NCBI RefSeq assembly: GCF_038502225.1
Contig: NC_091301.1
Coordinates: forward strand, 15,405,688-15,469,687
Length of the DNA: 64,000 bases
Direction: 5' to 3'
Source: Cherax quadricarinatus
Taxonomy: Eukaryota; Arthropoda; Malacostraca; Decapoda; Parastacidae
The translations under genes and the position numbers were made by a program. Of the stretch, positions 43,367 through 55,861 are shown piece by piece. The first letter of the stretch is position 1, and each line of letters begins with the position of its first letter. Below the pieces are notes generated by a model that did not search any database, was not told the DNA's origin, and was given only the letters and a program-made list of their open reading frames with translations.

Positions 43367-43482
43367 AGCTATAAATCGACCCCTGCAACCACAACTAGGT
43401 GAGTACACACGCACACACACACACAGGAGCTATGAATCGACCCCTGCAACCACAACTAGGTGAGTACACACGCACACACAGG
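43365..43482 (+). mobile_element. two tandem LINE C 3' termini separated by (CA)n
   Basis: Two copies of 'aggagctatraatcgacccc' + 'tgcaaccacaactaggtgag' + TACACACGCACAC follow one another at 43365 and 43424. Each is only about 45 bp plus CA tail. Confidence 0.8.
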
Positions 43483-44394
43483 AGATGGAGGAGTGGCACT
43501 GCTACATAGAGAGGTCAATTAGGACTGTGGGACCCAACAGTAGTTGCGGTTATATACAACTCTCCACCTAGCAGTAGGAGACCGAGGCATGAAAAGCAAT
43601 GGATGACACCATAGCAGAGGCAGCTAAGAGTGCACACAGGGGTGAAAGAGAGTTTCTTATCACAGGTGATTTCAACCACGAATAGACTGAGAGCCTCCTG
43701 GGTGCTAGCAGCCATACAGTACTGAACTTGGAGTACCTGATGGAGCTAAACGTAGATGGAAGAGCGACAGGAGGAGGGCAGGAGAAGCCAGACTCTAGAA
43801 GAGGGAACTTCGAAGGGATGAGAGAATTCGTGAAGACAGTGCAGTGGTATGGGAAACTAGAAGGAAAATCAGCGGATGAGATAATGGAACACCTAGCAGG
43901 AAAGTGCCGAGGGGCAGAGAACATAGCCAGAAGGGAAAACAGCAACCACAACGAAAGCTCTTGGCTTACCCAGACGAGCAGAGAAGAAAAAAAAAAGAAT
44001 ATAAGAGCGTGGGAAACTATAGAAAACAAAGGACAGACGAGAACAGAGAAGTGAGCAGATTTACCAGAAATAAACATGCAAGCGGAGAGGCTGAGGAGCA
44101 ACCGTTTGAAAGCGAGAGAGACAGCAGGAAAGACCAAGTCTGAACTAAAAGTGATTCACAGTCACATCAGAAGACCACTTTAAAAGACGAGGTAATTCGA
44201 CTGAAGAAGGAAAGAGGAGAGCTCATGAAAAACGACAAGTCTGCAAGTACTGAACAAACGATTAGTATAAGTCTCCTCAGTGGAAACTGGAGCAATACAG
44301 AAAGCCTAGTGACAAGGTTAAATCGATAGCTACTGGACACCAGGCATACAATAGGGGGAAAAATACAAACTTTAAGATAGGACAAAGCTCTAAT
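43483..44394 (+). pseudogene. LINE C-type endonuclease and linker fragment
   Basis: Broken frames give 'YNSPPSSRRPRHEKQWMD', 'FLITGDFNHE' (endonuclease G-D-x-N motif) and 'NLEYLMELNVDGRATGGGQE'. The linker follows: EFVKTVQWYGKLEGKSADEI with REEKKKNIRAWETI. The RT part is missing. It is upstream-domain sequence of a family C relative. Confidence 0.6.
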
Positions 44395-44475
44395 CTGTTG
44401 ATCAAGTCATGATCTTCATCAAGTCATGACATGATAAAGATCTTTAAAGGGTGAAGTGTTGTTCTAATAAAAACT
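44395..44475. mobile_element. small foldback related to the TTGATAAAG family
   Basis: 'gatcttcatcaagtcatgac' and 'atgataaagatctttaaagg' are inverted, followed by GTGAAGTGTTGTTC, a decayed GAAACGTTGC box. Confidence 0.35.
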
Positions 44476-44839
44476 TCTGCGAAGTGTGTTTTCTCTCTCC
44501 AGTATTGTCGTCACTGCGATACTCAGCTGCCCACTCAACCATTACTGACACGCTGAGAGGATAGATATTACCACCCTCTGACCTCACAGGGTTAACACCT
44601 GGTGCTCACCGTTGTCTCAGTGGGTGTTTACCTTTGTGGGTCTCACCCTTAGCCTTTGCTGCAGCCAGGGAGCTGCTCTCCAAGGCTACAAAGGTCGAGG
44701 TCCTGCTCCCTCTCTCCCCCCACTGTCTTTACCTTCCCTTACCCTAAACCCGCCCATCCGTTGTTTTCCTCCAGTTTTAACAAGTGGTTTGCCAGCATTC
44801 GACTAATGGGTTTAGTGATTTGAATTATATTGTTCATTG

Positions 44840-45140
44840 CTGTGGTAATATGGTGTGAAGCTCCCGCTTCACACACGGAGGGCCCGGGTTCGATTCCCGG
44901 CGGGTGGAAACATTTCGACACGTTTCCTTACACCTCTTGTCCTGTTCACCTAGCAGCAAATAGGTACCTGGGTGTTAGTCGATTGGTATGGGTCGCATCC
45001 TGGGGGACAAGATTGAGGACCCCAATGGAAATAAGTTAGACAGTCCTCGATGACGCACTGACTTTCTTGGGTTATCCTGGGTGGCTAACCCTCCGAGGTT
45101 AAAAATCCGAACGAAATCTTATCCTATCTTATCTCACACA
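44840..45140 (+). mobile_element. tRNA-derived SINE (forward, best copy)
   Basis: A tRNA-like head has a B box GGTTCGATTCCCGG after CACACACGGAGGGCCC. The body carries 'caaataggtacctgggtgtt' and 'gggtcgcatcctggg', and ends '..aaatcttatcctatctta'. The tRNA-like part is not a canonical cloverleaf, so I treat it as a SINE rather than a tRNA gene. Confidence 0.82.
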
Positions 45141-45359
45141 CACAGGGAGGAATTCTCAGTCCAACTACTTACGTGTACAGGGAAGGGTAGCAGAGGCCTT
45201 TAACAATTGCAAGTTTTTACACAGAACCCTCCCCGACCAACACAGCCAGTGACAGCCTCGTTCTTGAGCCAAATGCATTGTCTAGAGCAAACTTCTTCAG
45301 AATTTTTCCCACGACCCAGATTTTAGTCTGTATTTGATTAAAAATGTTGCTGGTTAGCG

Positions 45360-45565
45360 AAATGTCTCCGTAATACATGTGTCTCATCCATAACACGTGT
45401 CTCATCCTTAACACGTCTCATCCGCAACACATGTCTCATCGGTAACACATGTGTCTCATCCGTAATACATGTTTCTCATCCTTAACACATGTCTCATCCG
45501 TAATACATGTGTCTCATCTGTAACGCGTCTCATCCGTCATGTGTCTCATCCGTAGTACATGTGTT
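45360..45565. repeat. imperfect ~18-22-bp tandem repeat
   Basis: Repeated GTCTCATCCGTAACACATGT-type words with variable spacing, about ten copies. Confidence 0.75.
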
Positions 45566-45572
45566 TTATCAA

Positions 45573-45660
45573 CTACTGGCCCATGCTAGGCAGGTCTAAC
45601 TTCCACCCACACTCATTCATGTATCTGCCCAGCCTAACCTATATTTAGTTTTTTGGTGCC
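45573..45660. mobile_element. dispersed repeat scrap (TACTGGCCCA family)
   Basis: 'ctactggcccatgctaggca' and 'tgtatctgcccagcctaacc' parallel 62565-62715. Confidence 0.45.
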
Positions 45661-45781
45661 ATGGCTATTTTCTTTTCCCAGGAATAGTACCATACATTTG
45701 TTTATTAAACTGCTTCTGCCACTTCTGCGACTACTGCATCAACCTATCCACATCTTCCTGTAACGCTCTAGTGTTCTCATC

Positions 45782-46282
<501 letters not shown>

Positions 46283-46306
46283 ATATATATATATATATAT
46301 ATATAT
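46283..46306. repeat. (AT)n microsatellite
   Basis: 24 bases separating two opposite MITE copies. Confidence 0.9.
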
Positions 46307-47110
<804 letters not shown>

Positions 47111-47235
47111 CGCATCGATCCAGTGGTCCAAGTCGGACCGAAACGTCGTCATAAGTTCTTTCTCCTGTGTGCGGGTTGTCTATTGTGCCAGTCACGGTAC
47201 TGTGCGTTTTTATTCTTTCCGGAGATAATATTTTT
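47111..47235 (+). mobile_element. dispersed repeat with GTCGGACCGAAACGTCGTC box
   Basis: GTCCAAGTCGGACCGAAACG followed by TCGTCATAAG is a stem-plus-GAAA box analogous to those in the foldbacks, though the stem here is only four bases. Confidence 0.4.
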
Positions 47236-48396
47236 CTCCTATTCCTAGTGCCGCTACTTTCCCCAACAGTCTTCTGTTTGCAACTACTGAAGGTTTTACT
47301 GACTGTCATATATACACACACTATCGTATTCATTATCTTGATCTAACGCCTCGAATGTCTTAGTCAGAAAGATTAGTAAATTCGAAAAGCAAGATTACCC
47401 CTTTGAATGACCGTATTGAGACTCAGTTATCAACTGATATTTTTCAAGGTGGCTTTATAATGCATCTACAGTTATTGATTCCACCAATTTTCCCCACACA
47501 ATTGAGGTTCGGCTGATTTATCTAGAATTTGACGCAAAGAACCCAGCACTGTGGTGACCTCTGTCTTCATCCCTCGTCTAGACAATGCACTGGAGAACAA
47601 ATGAAATATTGGTAAAAAACTGACTGATAAAAAGGTTACTAAGATGACTATGGGCTGTATTTTTTACAGTTCATGTAAACAATGGCGTAAATATTTGACA
47701 AAGGGAAGGACCTTGGGGATAGCTGGAATATAAATAAATATTTAATAAGAACTGTACACAGGTCCAGTATCGATAGCGTTCACTATCATAAACTGACAGG
47801 TCATTTGGAAGACTAATATGACAGTGGAAAAAATACTTAACAAGTCCTTTATGGAACATAACATTATTGAATCTTGTCTTATAAAACACGAGTCGAAACA
47901 TACTATTAATTTTTGCCTTGTCATGGTAGAATTTAATTCTTTTTATAACGGAGGCGTACGTAGTTCATAATGTTCATGAAGGACATCATATGAAATTATA
48001 ATGTGGAATGTGTTCCTGCGAAATCAAGACTGATTCAACCTTGAGGCTTATAACTATCTGTTTATAACATAGTGGGCCTACTAGTTCTTCCTGGGCAATT
48101 GTTACTGTAATATACAGTGGACCTACTAGCTCCTGGACAACTGTTCCTTCAGACTCATCATGTAACGTCATCATTAACCAGTGTCAGAAGACACACCCAA
48201 TGTTAGTCAACCATGCCTACTGAATTACTGACTTGTTTGTCCAGACAATCGTGCCTCAGCTTTTGTAAGTGTTTGAGAGCTAAATTCAATTTGGCACCAG
48301 GTAAGGGAACAATTCTGAGGGACCTATCTTAGTCAGCTACACTATTACAGATGAGAATAGGTTGGTGAATGACGTCCAGGCCAGTTAGTAACATAA

Positions 48397-48401
<5 letters not shown>
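47236..48401. other. unassigned A/T-rich sequence
   Basis: No coding domain or repeat recognised. Confidence 0.3.

Positions 48402-48486
<85 letters not shown>
48402..48486. repeat. (AT)n microsatellite
   Basis: About 85 bases; no MITE adjoins it. Confidence 0.95.
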
Positions 48487-48491
<5 letters not shown>

Positions 48492-48804
48492 TCAAGAGTG
48501 CTTTAATTGTAGTTGCTTTCATGTTTTATACTGCCTATAAGACGGTATACAAAGGAGTATATTCCTTTGCGAGATACAAAAACAGAGGTGCTCCTGTGAA
48601 AATACATCATACTATTTAGTTTTGTTGGGTAATGCTAGGATAAATCATTATCCTAGTCACCACCGTGAGCTTGGCAGCGGCTATTTGAGAGATAAACCAG
48701 GCGCCTAAGGGCAATGCTATGTGGTGATCGCTTGTTTATTAAATTGGGTGTAAAACCAGGATGATGTAGGCCAGGTAAGGTCATCCTTCCTTGAAGATCC
48801 ACGT

Positions 48805-48945
48805 CAGAAGACACTTGTATCGTGACGAAGGCCAGTGTTAGGAGACAACTGGATCCTGACGACGACCAGTATCAGGAGAGACTTGTATCCTAACAAAGAC
48901 CAGTGTTAGGAGACACTTGTGTCCTGACGAACAAAACACCACCGT
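48805..48945. repeat. ~34-bp imperfect tandem repeat, four copies
   Basis: Units share GGAGACACTTGTATCCTGAC and GACCAGTGTTA. Confidence 0.75.
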
Positions 48946-48959
48946 GAAACAGTAATTTC

Positions 48960-49060
48960 CGGTGCAACTAATGAAAAACAAACCATACCCCGGCCGGGAT
49001 TGAACCCGCGGTCAGAGAGTCTCAAAACTCCAGCCCGTCGCGTTAGCCACTAGAAAAACA
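48960..49060 (-). mobile_element. tRNA-like SINE head (reverse)
   Basis: On the minus strand TAGTGGCTAACGCGACGGG (A-box-like) precedes GCGGGTTCAATCCCGGCCGG (B box) at tRNA-like spacing. Confidence 0.6.
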
Positions 49061-49439
49061 ATATATACATACATAAAATAACCTGTAAAAAATTGAACTC
49101 ATACAAACATACATCTTCAGATGATCGCTTGATAAAATGAGTCAGTAATTTCACAATTTCATGGTCGCAGAATCACAGATTTCTTGATCTCGACTGATGT
49201 AAGTTATGATGTTAATGTTAGGTTAAGTACGATGTTAACGTTAGGCTAGGCATACTAATGTTAGGACACGTGTGATGTTAATGCTCGGTTAAGTATGATA
49301 ATGTCAGAATTGGCTACATTATAATCCTTTACCACGCTAGTCAAGGTTGAGGTAGGCTAGGTTAATATATTAAAGCATTTTGTTATCTGCTAAACACACA
49401 GAGTAAAGTGAGGGTAAACAATAAATTACTATTACTATT
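49061..49439. other. unassigned; degenerate GTTAGG-type repeats
   Basis: Several 'gatgttaatgttaggttaag' variants at 49200-49290 suggest an old tandem repeat. Nothing else. Confidence 0.35.
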
Positions 49440-49632
49440 AATGTTGGGAAAATTACCGACAATATGTTAGGTAAAAGGACACAAGTGCAACTAATGTGAC
49501 ATTTTAGTGGCAACGTTTCGCTCTCCAGGAGCTTTATCAACCCATAATGGCTTGATAAAGCTCCTGGAGAGCGAAAAGTTGCCACTATAAAATATCACAT
49601 TAGTTGCACTTGTGTCCTTTTACCTAACAATA
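49440..49632. mobile_element. near-perfect Penelope-type foldback
   Basis: The arms (about 49465-49545 and 49548-49629) are almost exact inverted copies around 'atcaacccataatggcttgat'. Both contain GGACACAAGTGCAACTAATG and a GGAGAGCGAAAMGTTGCCAC box. It is a compact version of 9107-9480. Confidence 0.85.
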
Positions 49633-50574
49633 AATTACTAGGTTAAAGCACTAAACTAGTATGGTAGCGGCTAGCCACACCCAAGGTTGAAAGCCCCATA
49701 ATGTATACCAGTCTGAAAATGTGCTCAATTGGACACTTTTCTCAGGTGTTGCCAGCAATACGGAAAATCTAAAGTAGTTCACCTTCGCCCCACCCAACAA
49801 AAACTAACACAACGGTCACCAGCTGAAGAATTACCATCAGCTCTTGAGTCAAACCTATTTAACTTGACGCTGTTCACTTATAATCCGATTCGAAACCTTT
49901 ATATCTTACCCAACTTGAATCTCCTACCTTTGTATTATTAGCATTAAGGTATAAGCCGCATATACTTGTCCTTATATTTTTGAAAAACAGAATATAAACA
50001 TGGCATCAGGATGAAGTGGAAAGGCAGGTTCAGACTATTGTTGTTTTCCCTTTTGCTGAAAATTTTACTTTCAAACACATTCCTCGGTGAATCAGTCGCT
50101 AATTAAGATGGTGAGAGTCGTCAGCTCTAACACTACATCTGGTGTGGAGAGTAAAAGAATTTCCTAATCGATGGAGTTAAGGAATGATTACGTTCACCCA
50201 CTCTAGATATAATTGGAGGGGAATATCCCCGCATGTCTGGGTACCTACCCATGGGTACATTACCCATCTAACCTTTGGCATTGATAAGATTTTTTTCACA
50301 GTTCAACTTACAGGATAGTTGTTTATCATACCATAACTCGGTTCTGCTTAATTATAGACCTACTATCCCTTTCTGGATAAGAACCCACAACAGTCGACTA
50401 GCATCTAGGTACCTACTTACTGCTAGATTGTACCCCGGTGTGAGCAGGATGCCCGTTAATGACATTTGAAGAAGCACGGTGTAGAACGGGAAACCTGATA
50501 GGTGAGAGGATGCTCGTGGTTGATGATGACATTACCCAATGCTGAGGTTGACTGTTCACTTAACCATCCAGTTG
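49633..50574. other. mostly unassigned; SINE scrap at 50383-50440
   Basis: 'cagtcgactagcatctaggt' and 'acctacttactgctag' are the reverse of the SINE body at 44950. The remainder shows no feature. Confidence 0.35.
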
Positions 50575-51125
50575 CTGGCCTCACGCAACAGTACTTAACC
50601 TGAACAGTTACCGGCCTCACGATGTTAGGAAGTATTTCTTCAGTCATAGGGTAGTCAGGCAGTGGAATAGCCTAGCAAGTGAGGTAGTGGAGGCAGAAAC
50701 CATACATAGCTTTAAGATGAGGTATGATAAAGCTCATGGAGCAGGGAGAGAGAGGACCTAGTAGCACTCAGTGAAGAGGCGGCGCCAGGAGCTGAGTCTC
50801 GACCCCTGCAACCACAATTAGGTGAGTACAACAGTACTTAACCTCAACAGTTGCTGGCCTCACACAACAGTACTTAACCTCAACAGTTGCTGGCCTCACA
50901 CAGCAGTACTTAACCTCAACAGTTGCTGGCCTCACACAGCAGTACTTAACCTCAACAGTTGCTGGCCTTACACAGCAGTACTTAACCTCAACAGTTGCTG
51001 GCCTCACACAGCAGTACTTAACCTCAACAGTTGCTGGCCTCACACAGCAGTACTTAACCTCAACAGTTGTTGGCCTCACACAGCAGTACTTAAACCTCAA
51101 CAGTTGTTGGCCTCACACAACTTGG
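50575..51125. repeat. 36-bp tandem array with LINE insertion
   Basis: The unit includes CAGTACTTAACCTCAACAGT then TGCTGGCCTCACACAG, period 36, about ten copies. LINE C at 50618-50828 splits it. Confidence 0.93.
50618..50828 (+). mobile_element. LINE family C, 5'-truncated, inside 36-bp array
   Basis: It starts at DVRKYFFSHRVVRQWNSL and ends GGTGAGTAC, with the array resuming at 'aacagtacttaacc'. No (CA)n tail here. Confidence 0.85.
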
Positions 51126-51884
51126 TGACACAGCAGTAGTGAACCTCACTGAGCAAGACTTCGTATCATTCGCGCTTCACTTTTCATCTCATATACCATT
51201 GTGGTTTATTGTCTATCCTACAGCCTAGTAGCCATTTCAAAAGCGTTTATAAATTCCATTTCATGATTTTTTTTATTGTTTTCTGACATTTTTTTAAAGG
51301 TTAGGCAGATTGATAAAAATTTAAACACGGTAAGAAACTCTCCAAATACAAAGGATTAAACATTTTAAAAATTCTGTAAGACATTGAGATATCTACCAAA
51401 AATTAACATGACACCTTACGTAAAAAAGTTATGAAAACATTTCCGTAAATCAGAGAAAAAGGTACGAGTTACCTTTTTACAAATGTTTGAGGGGAAAAAT
51501 AAAAGGATTTTAGCTTGGAATATTGCATTTAAATTTTATAGTACAGTTTCTGAATAGTATTAGTTAAGGTTTGCCCTGCGTCTTGGTTTTCGGTTGATGA
51601 AATTTTCCTTGAGCAAGACGTTATCTCTGAGAGTTTCTGTATTGCTTATGTTTGTGGGAACCCTGTCTTCCTACCATTAATTCTGAGTGCTGTATTACCC
51701 AACAGTCACTGCAATTCTTGATGTAGCTTTCGGTACAGTGACTTTAAGAAGCCAAGTCACTGTACAGTTAAAACTCAAGTGAAAAATGAACCGAATAGTC
51801 CTTACAGCTCGCCCTAGACGACTATCAAGCATCTTTCACTAAAAGCTACAAAACTAAAACTGAAGGAAGGCTCAGTAATGTTCC
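51126..51884. other. unassigned A/T-rich sequence
   Basis: No feature recognised. Confidence 0.3.
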
Positions 51885-52320
51885 TTTTTCTCCTTAGTTC
51901 CAAAGAGTACAGGTTAAGGAACTTGAAACGTTCCCACTGATTTAGTTGCTTGACTGAACTTATACATGCAGTGAAGGTTCCCTGTACATTCTCTTGCTCT
52001 GCAGTTTCACCTGCCTTTAAAGTGGTTGTTAATATACAGCAGTATTCCAGCCTAGAGAGAACAAGCGACTTCAAGAGGATGACGGCTGCCTTGGCATCCC
52101 TTGTTCCGAAGTTTCTCATAAGTTACCCTATTATTTTTCCTCGCGGTTGAGCCTTGAAAGTGAGATCTGACATTATCACTCCTAAGTCCTTCACGTCAGT
52201 TTTCCTCTCTATTAAGTGGTTAGAATTAGTTTTATACTTCTTTTTAACTTTTATTTTCTCAAGTTTTCAGTAATGGAATATCTTAAATTTGTCCTCACTG
52301 AATATAAATTTGGTCAGGGC
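51885..52320 (-). pseudogene. LINE A-like RT C-terminal fragment
   Basis: The minus frame 52119-51885 reads MRNFGTRDAKAAVILLKSLV, LSRLEYCCILTTTLKAGE and ERFKFLNLYSLELRRKR, matching the LINE at 18708. Farther 5' (52310) 'FSEDKFKI' matches its thumb. Broken between. Confidence 0.7.
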
Positions 52321-52604
52321 TTTGGAATGAACAAAGGTAGGATGACCATCCTCAGCGTGTAAATGAGCTGAGGTAGGATAACATCCCTTAGCGTATAAAT
52401 TCAGCTGTATAAAAAAACGACAATATATGCTGACGGAGGGGATGAGGGTGATTTGCAGGTAGTTCATGGTGGGTGTTGTATAGAAGCTGGCCTGGCGCTG
52501 TGGCCATCAAGTTTGTAATGTAGGTCCCAACTTCTGCCCTGGGTACCAAGATGGCGTGGGCACGAGGGCAAGTTAAAGGTATTAATTGGCTAATACAAAA
52601 GGAG

Positions 52605-52685
52605 AGCTGAGCAAGACTTTATTAAGACAGTGTTTCGCTCAAGGAGAGTATTCCTAGAGCAAGATGTCTGAATAAAAGTTTGCTC
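52605..52685. mobile_element. foldback with GTTTCGCTC box
   Basis: 'gcaagactttattaagacag' inverted as 'tgtctgaataaaagtttgct', around GTTTCGCTCAAGGAGAG. Confidence 0.5.
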
Positions 52686-53694
52686 TTCTATGCATTACGT
52701 TCCATCCACAGGCATTTCTGTTGCTGTCTTCATATTTACGTTCCTAGCCCATTATGTCTTCATACCTATGCATCCTTCGGGTTATTTAGTTTATCGTTAA
52801 AAGACAAACGAGTATGCAAGAAATGACAAGACACGAGGACAACGATCATTTAGTGAGAGTTACATTACCCTCCCAGATGGTCAGGGATGATGCTAGTCTG
52901 TGATATTAATGGCCCGTCTGGTGGCTACAAGAACAACTAGGAACCTGCTCTATTTGCAAAAACACGGCCGACGGTTTGGCCAAATTAATCTTCCATGAAA
53001 CCTCGGCAACTGGGGCCTTGGGAGTACAAGAATTAGCGTAAGTTGCTACTGTGAACGCGATGTGCACATGTTGGCTTGGAGCATGTAGTCAGTGTTGCCT
53101 GACTTAGAACTGCTGGCTGCGAGCTGTAGGGGAATGTTGATCATTTATTTTTATCAGGTGAGAGCAACAAGACCTTGGTATGTCCTTGAGAGGAGCCTCC
53201 AGGAGCCAGCCGGGGCACACTTCCGAGTGTCTGGTGACAGGTGCTAAGTATCACCTTCCTGCCTCCTTACTAGATATCTAGTCCTTCCTTTGTTAATAAT
53301 AATATACTTTTGGGGGGAAGATGTCCTTCCTCCACCAAGAGCTCAAAATCAGGCACTTGATTTTTCAAAAAAAATTCAACATTTCTTCGGATGACTCGGA
53401 GAGGAAAAAAACTAGTTTTCTTTGTCTCAGGCGCACTTCTAGTGATGAGAAGGAAATATTGCCGGAAGCGCTACGTAACAAAGCAGGGTGAGCGACCTTC
53501 AGTAGCACAAGTCAGTAGGAGACTCCAGCAGCTGGAGTATTTTACTTCAGTCTTTCCTCTTATCTGTAAACCTAAATTAAGAAAGTCGATTGTGGGTTAA
53601 GATTTGGGACAGTCAGTCTCAGTGTACCAGGCGATAAATGGAACCAACGGCACACTCGTTCACTCACTCGAGAAACAGACAAGACCTCGACTGT
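52686..53694. other. unassigned sequence
   Basis: An open frame of 69 codons at 53391-53600 is basic (many Arg and Lys) but resembles nothing I know. No other feature. Confidence 0.3.
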
Positions 53695-53895
53695 TCCACA
53701 AGGTGACCGGTAAGTTAGTGGTAGTCAACTTCGGTTTGCATGCCATGGACCCGGGTTCAGTACAGCTGTGTTGAAGATGTATACGTAACTCTCCTTACAT
53801 CTGCTCCTGTTCCCTAGAAGTGAATAGGTAAATGAGTGTTAACCAACTTTTGTGGGTGGTATCCTAGTCACCATAATAACCTTTGAAAGGTTATT
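53695..53895 (+). mobile_element. tRNA-derived SINE (forward, diverged)
   Basis: 'agttagtggtagtcaacttc' (A-box region), 'gacccgggttcagtac' (B box), and the SINE body 'gttccctagaagtgaatagg'. Confidence 0.65.
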
Positions 53896-53989
53896 GACAA
53901 ATGAACAAGAATCCTCAACCTTTTACATATTTACTCAGGCTCAGGCAAAGAGCACTTTTTGCAAAGCCAAACATGAATCTTGACGTACT

Positions 53990-54115
53990 TCTTAAAGTAG
54001 CTCCTAAAGTAGTTCTTGATGTAGCTCCTGACGTAGGCCTTTACATAGCTTCTGTCGTAGTTCTTGGCTTAGCTCCTGACGATGTTCTTGACATAACTCT
54101 TGACATAGCTGCCTT
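53990..54115. repeat. imperfect GTAGCTCCTGA-type tandem repeat
   Basis: Repeated CTTGATGTAGCTCCTGACGT-like words, period about 24 with 12-bp sub-units. Confidence 0.55.
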
Positions 54116-54432
54116 AGTCAACACTAATACTGTTGTACCACTGCGGCAGACATATTTACTGATGATTCTCCAGTGGCCACAGCTTCCTTGCACCATGTCT
54201 GAGGTGTCTTGTGCACCAGCTGCCACCAGCACAAGGGAACTAAACACCAGGTGACGCTTCCTTGAATTCATCAGCCAGTTCAGCACTCCATTCATGATTA
54301 AGGAACGTATCCTCTTGACCTAAAATTTTGGACATTAAATATCTTTAATCACTCGAATCTAATTAAGCTACCAGCATTGTGCCATGAAATTTTGAAGTTA
54401 GTTTGTCGTACAATGCAGCCAATGTTTCACAC

Positions 54433-54489
54433 ATGGCGGGGACAGGAGCTGAGTCTCGACCCCTGCAACCACAATTAGGTGAGTACATC
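54433..54489 (+). mobile_element. LINE family C, 3' terminal scrap
   Basis: 'caggagctgagtctcgaccc' to GGTGAGTAC, without (CA)n. Confidence 0.75.
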
Positions 54490-54494
54490 ATTCC

Positions 54495-54740
54495 AGTACT
54501 CGAAAGGTCCACTAGAATTGTTGATCCGAAACACTTCCGACCTATTGCCTTGTCTGATTGTTCCTGCAAAGTCACTGAACGAGTGATTTAATATTTATTT
54601 ATACCGCAAATAAACTTGTTAAATGACCTTTAGTACACATTCTGCAAACACAGAAACACTCTAGATCAATTAATTTCAAAGACGATAACTTCAGACATCG
54701 AGCTATGAATCACTTCACTGCTAGACAGTTACCATGGTTT
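54495..54740 (+). pseudogene. RT fragment of another LINE
   Basis: LERSTRIVDPKHFRPIALSD with CSCKVTERVI is the 'hyRPIaLts...Kt-Erii' RT block. After a stop, 'CKHRNTLDQLI' corresponds to 'frknRnTlDqLi'. A diverged relative is at 57425-57620. Confidence 0.6.
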
Positions 54741-54854
54741 TGGTTTAAGGAAACGTCTCAACATAATCTTCGCTGATTAACTTAGACATAAAGGAAAGAC
54801 AAAGTCACAGCGTCGCTAAAGGAGGAATTTTCTGTTGGGTGAGTTTTATATGCG

Positions 54855-54995
54855 CTCGAGATTTTGACCGCAGGGCTCCGCAGTAAGATTTTGACCGCAG
54901 GGCTCCGCAGTAAGATTTTGACCGCAGGGCTCCGCAGTAAGATTTTGACCGCAGGGCTCCGCAGTAAGATTTTGACCGCAAGGCTCCGCATTGAA
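54855..54995. repeat. 27-bp tandem repeat, five copies
   Basis: The unit includes AGATTTTGACCGCAGGGCTC then CGCAGTA. Confidence 0.93.
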
Positions 54996-55223
54996 ATTGA
55001 AATTTTCAGTAAAAGAAATCTAGATAAGACTATGATTTACGATATATTTCTAACAGGAAAAATATTTTGAGTCTGACTGTAAGGCAGGATGAGTGTGAGA
55101 AAGCCAATGGACCATTAGATTACCGGGAATACTGAGAACGCCTTACTGCTAGCAGACCAGACAAACCTGGCCCAGGGCCGAGCCTCGAGAGTAGAAAAAC
55201 TCTCGAAACTCATCAAAGGTATG

Positions 55224-55225
<2 letters not shown>

Positions 55226-55303
<78 letters not shown>
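55226..55303. repeat. (GT)n microsatellite
   Basis: Lies at the 3' end of the minus-strand LINE C copy. Confidence 0.95.
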
Positions 55304-55306
<3 letters not shown>

Positions 55307-55369
55307 CACCTAATTGTGGTTGCAGGGGTCGAGACTCAGCTCCTGGCCCCGCCTCTTCACTGATCGCTA

Positions 55370-55825
55370 CTAGGTCCTCTCTCTCTCTGCTTCCTGAGCT
55401 GTGTCATACCTCTTCTTAAAACTATGTATGGTACCTGCCTCCACTACTTCACTTGCTAGGCTATTCCACTTCCTGACAACTCTATGACTGAAGAAATACT
55501 TCCTAACGTCCCTGTGACTCGTCTGAGTCTTCAGCTTCCAGTTGTGACCCCTTGTCCCTGTGTCCCCTCTCTGGAACATCCTATCTCTGTCCACCTTGTC
55601 TATTCCCCGCAGTATCTTGTATGTCGTTATCATGTCTCCCCTGACCCTTCTGTCCTCCAGTGTCGTCAGTCCGATTTCCCTTAACCTTTCCTCGTACGAC
55701 ATTCCCCTGAGCTCTGGGACTTGCCTTGTTGCAAACCTTTGTACTTTCTCTAACTTCTTGACGTGCTTGACCAGGTGTGGGTTCCAGACTGGTGCTGCAT
55801 ACTCCAGTATGGGCCTAACATACAC
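55370..55825 (-). CDS. LINE C RT C-terminal domain (fragment)
   Basis: 151 codons: YVRPILEYAAPVWNPHLVKH, QRFATRQVPELRGMSYEERL, GDMITTYKILRGIDKVDRDR and KYFFSHRVVRKWNSLASEVV, with a stop at 55370. It ends in the same place as the copies at 42831-43205 and 50618-50760. Confidence 0.87.
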   Translation of the reverse strand: MYVRPILEYAAPVWNPHLVKHVKKLEKVQRFATRQVPELRGMSYEERLREIGLTTLEDRRVRGDMITTYKILRGIDKVDRDRMFQRGDTGTRGHNWKLKTQTSHRDVRKYFFSHRVVRKWNSLASEVVEAGTIHSFKKRYDTAQEAERERT

Positions 55826-55861
55826 AGTGTACAGTGTCTTGAACGATTCCTTATTAAGGTA

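Noticed and set aside
44868..44910. A functional tRNA gene
   Set aside because: A clear B box is present, but the A-box side does not give a cloverleaf and the sequence continues into a SINE body shared with other copies.
53391..53600. 69-codon basic open frame
   Set aside because: No recognisable domain, splice support or conservation; length is expected by chance.
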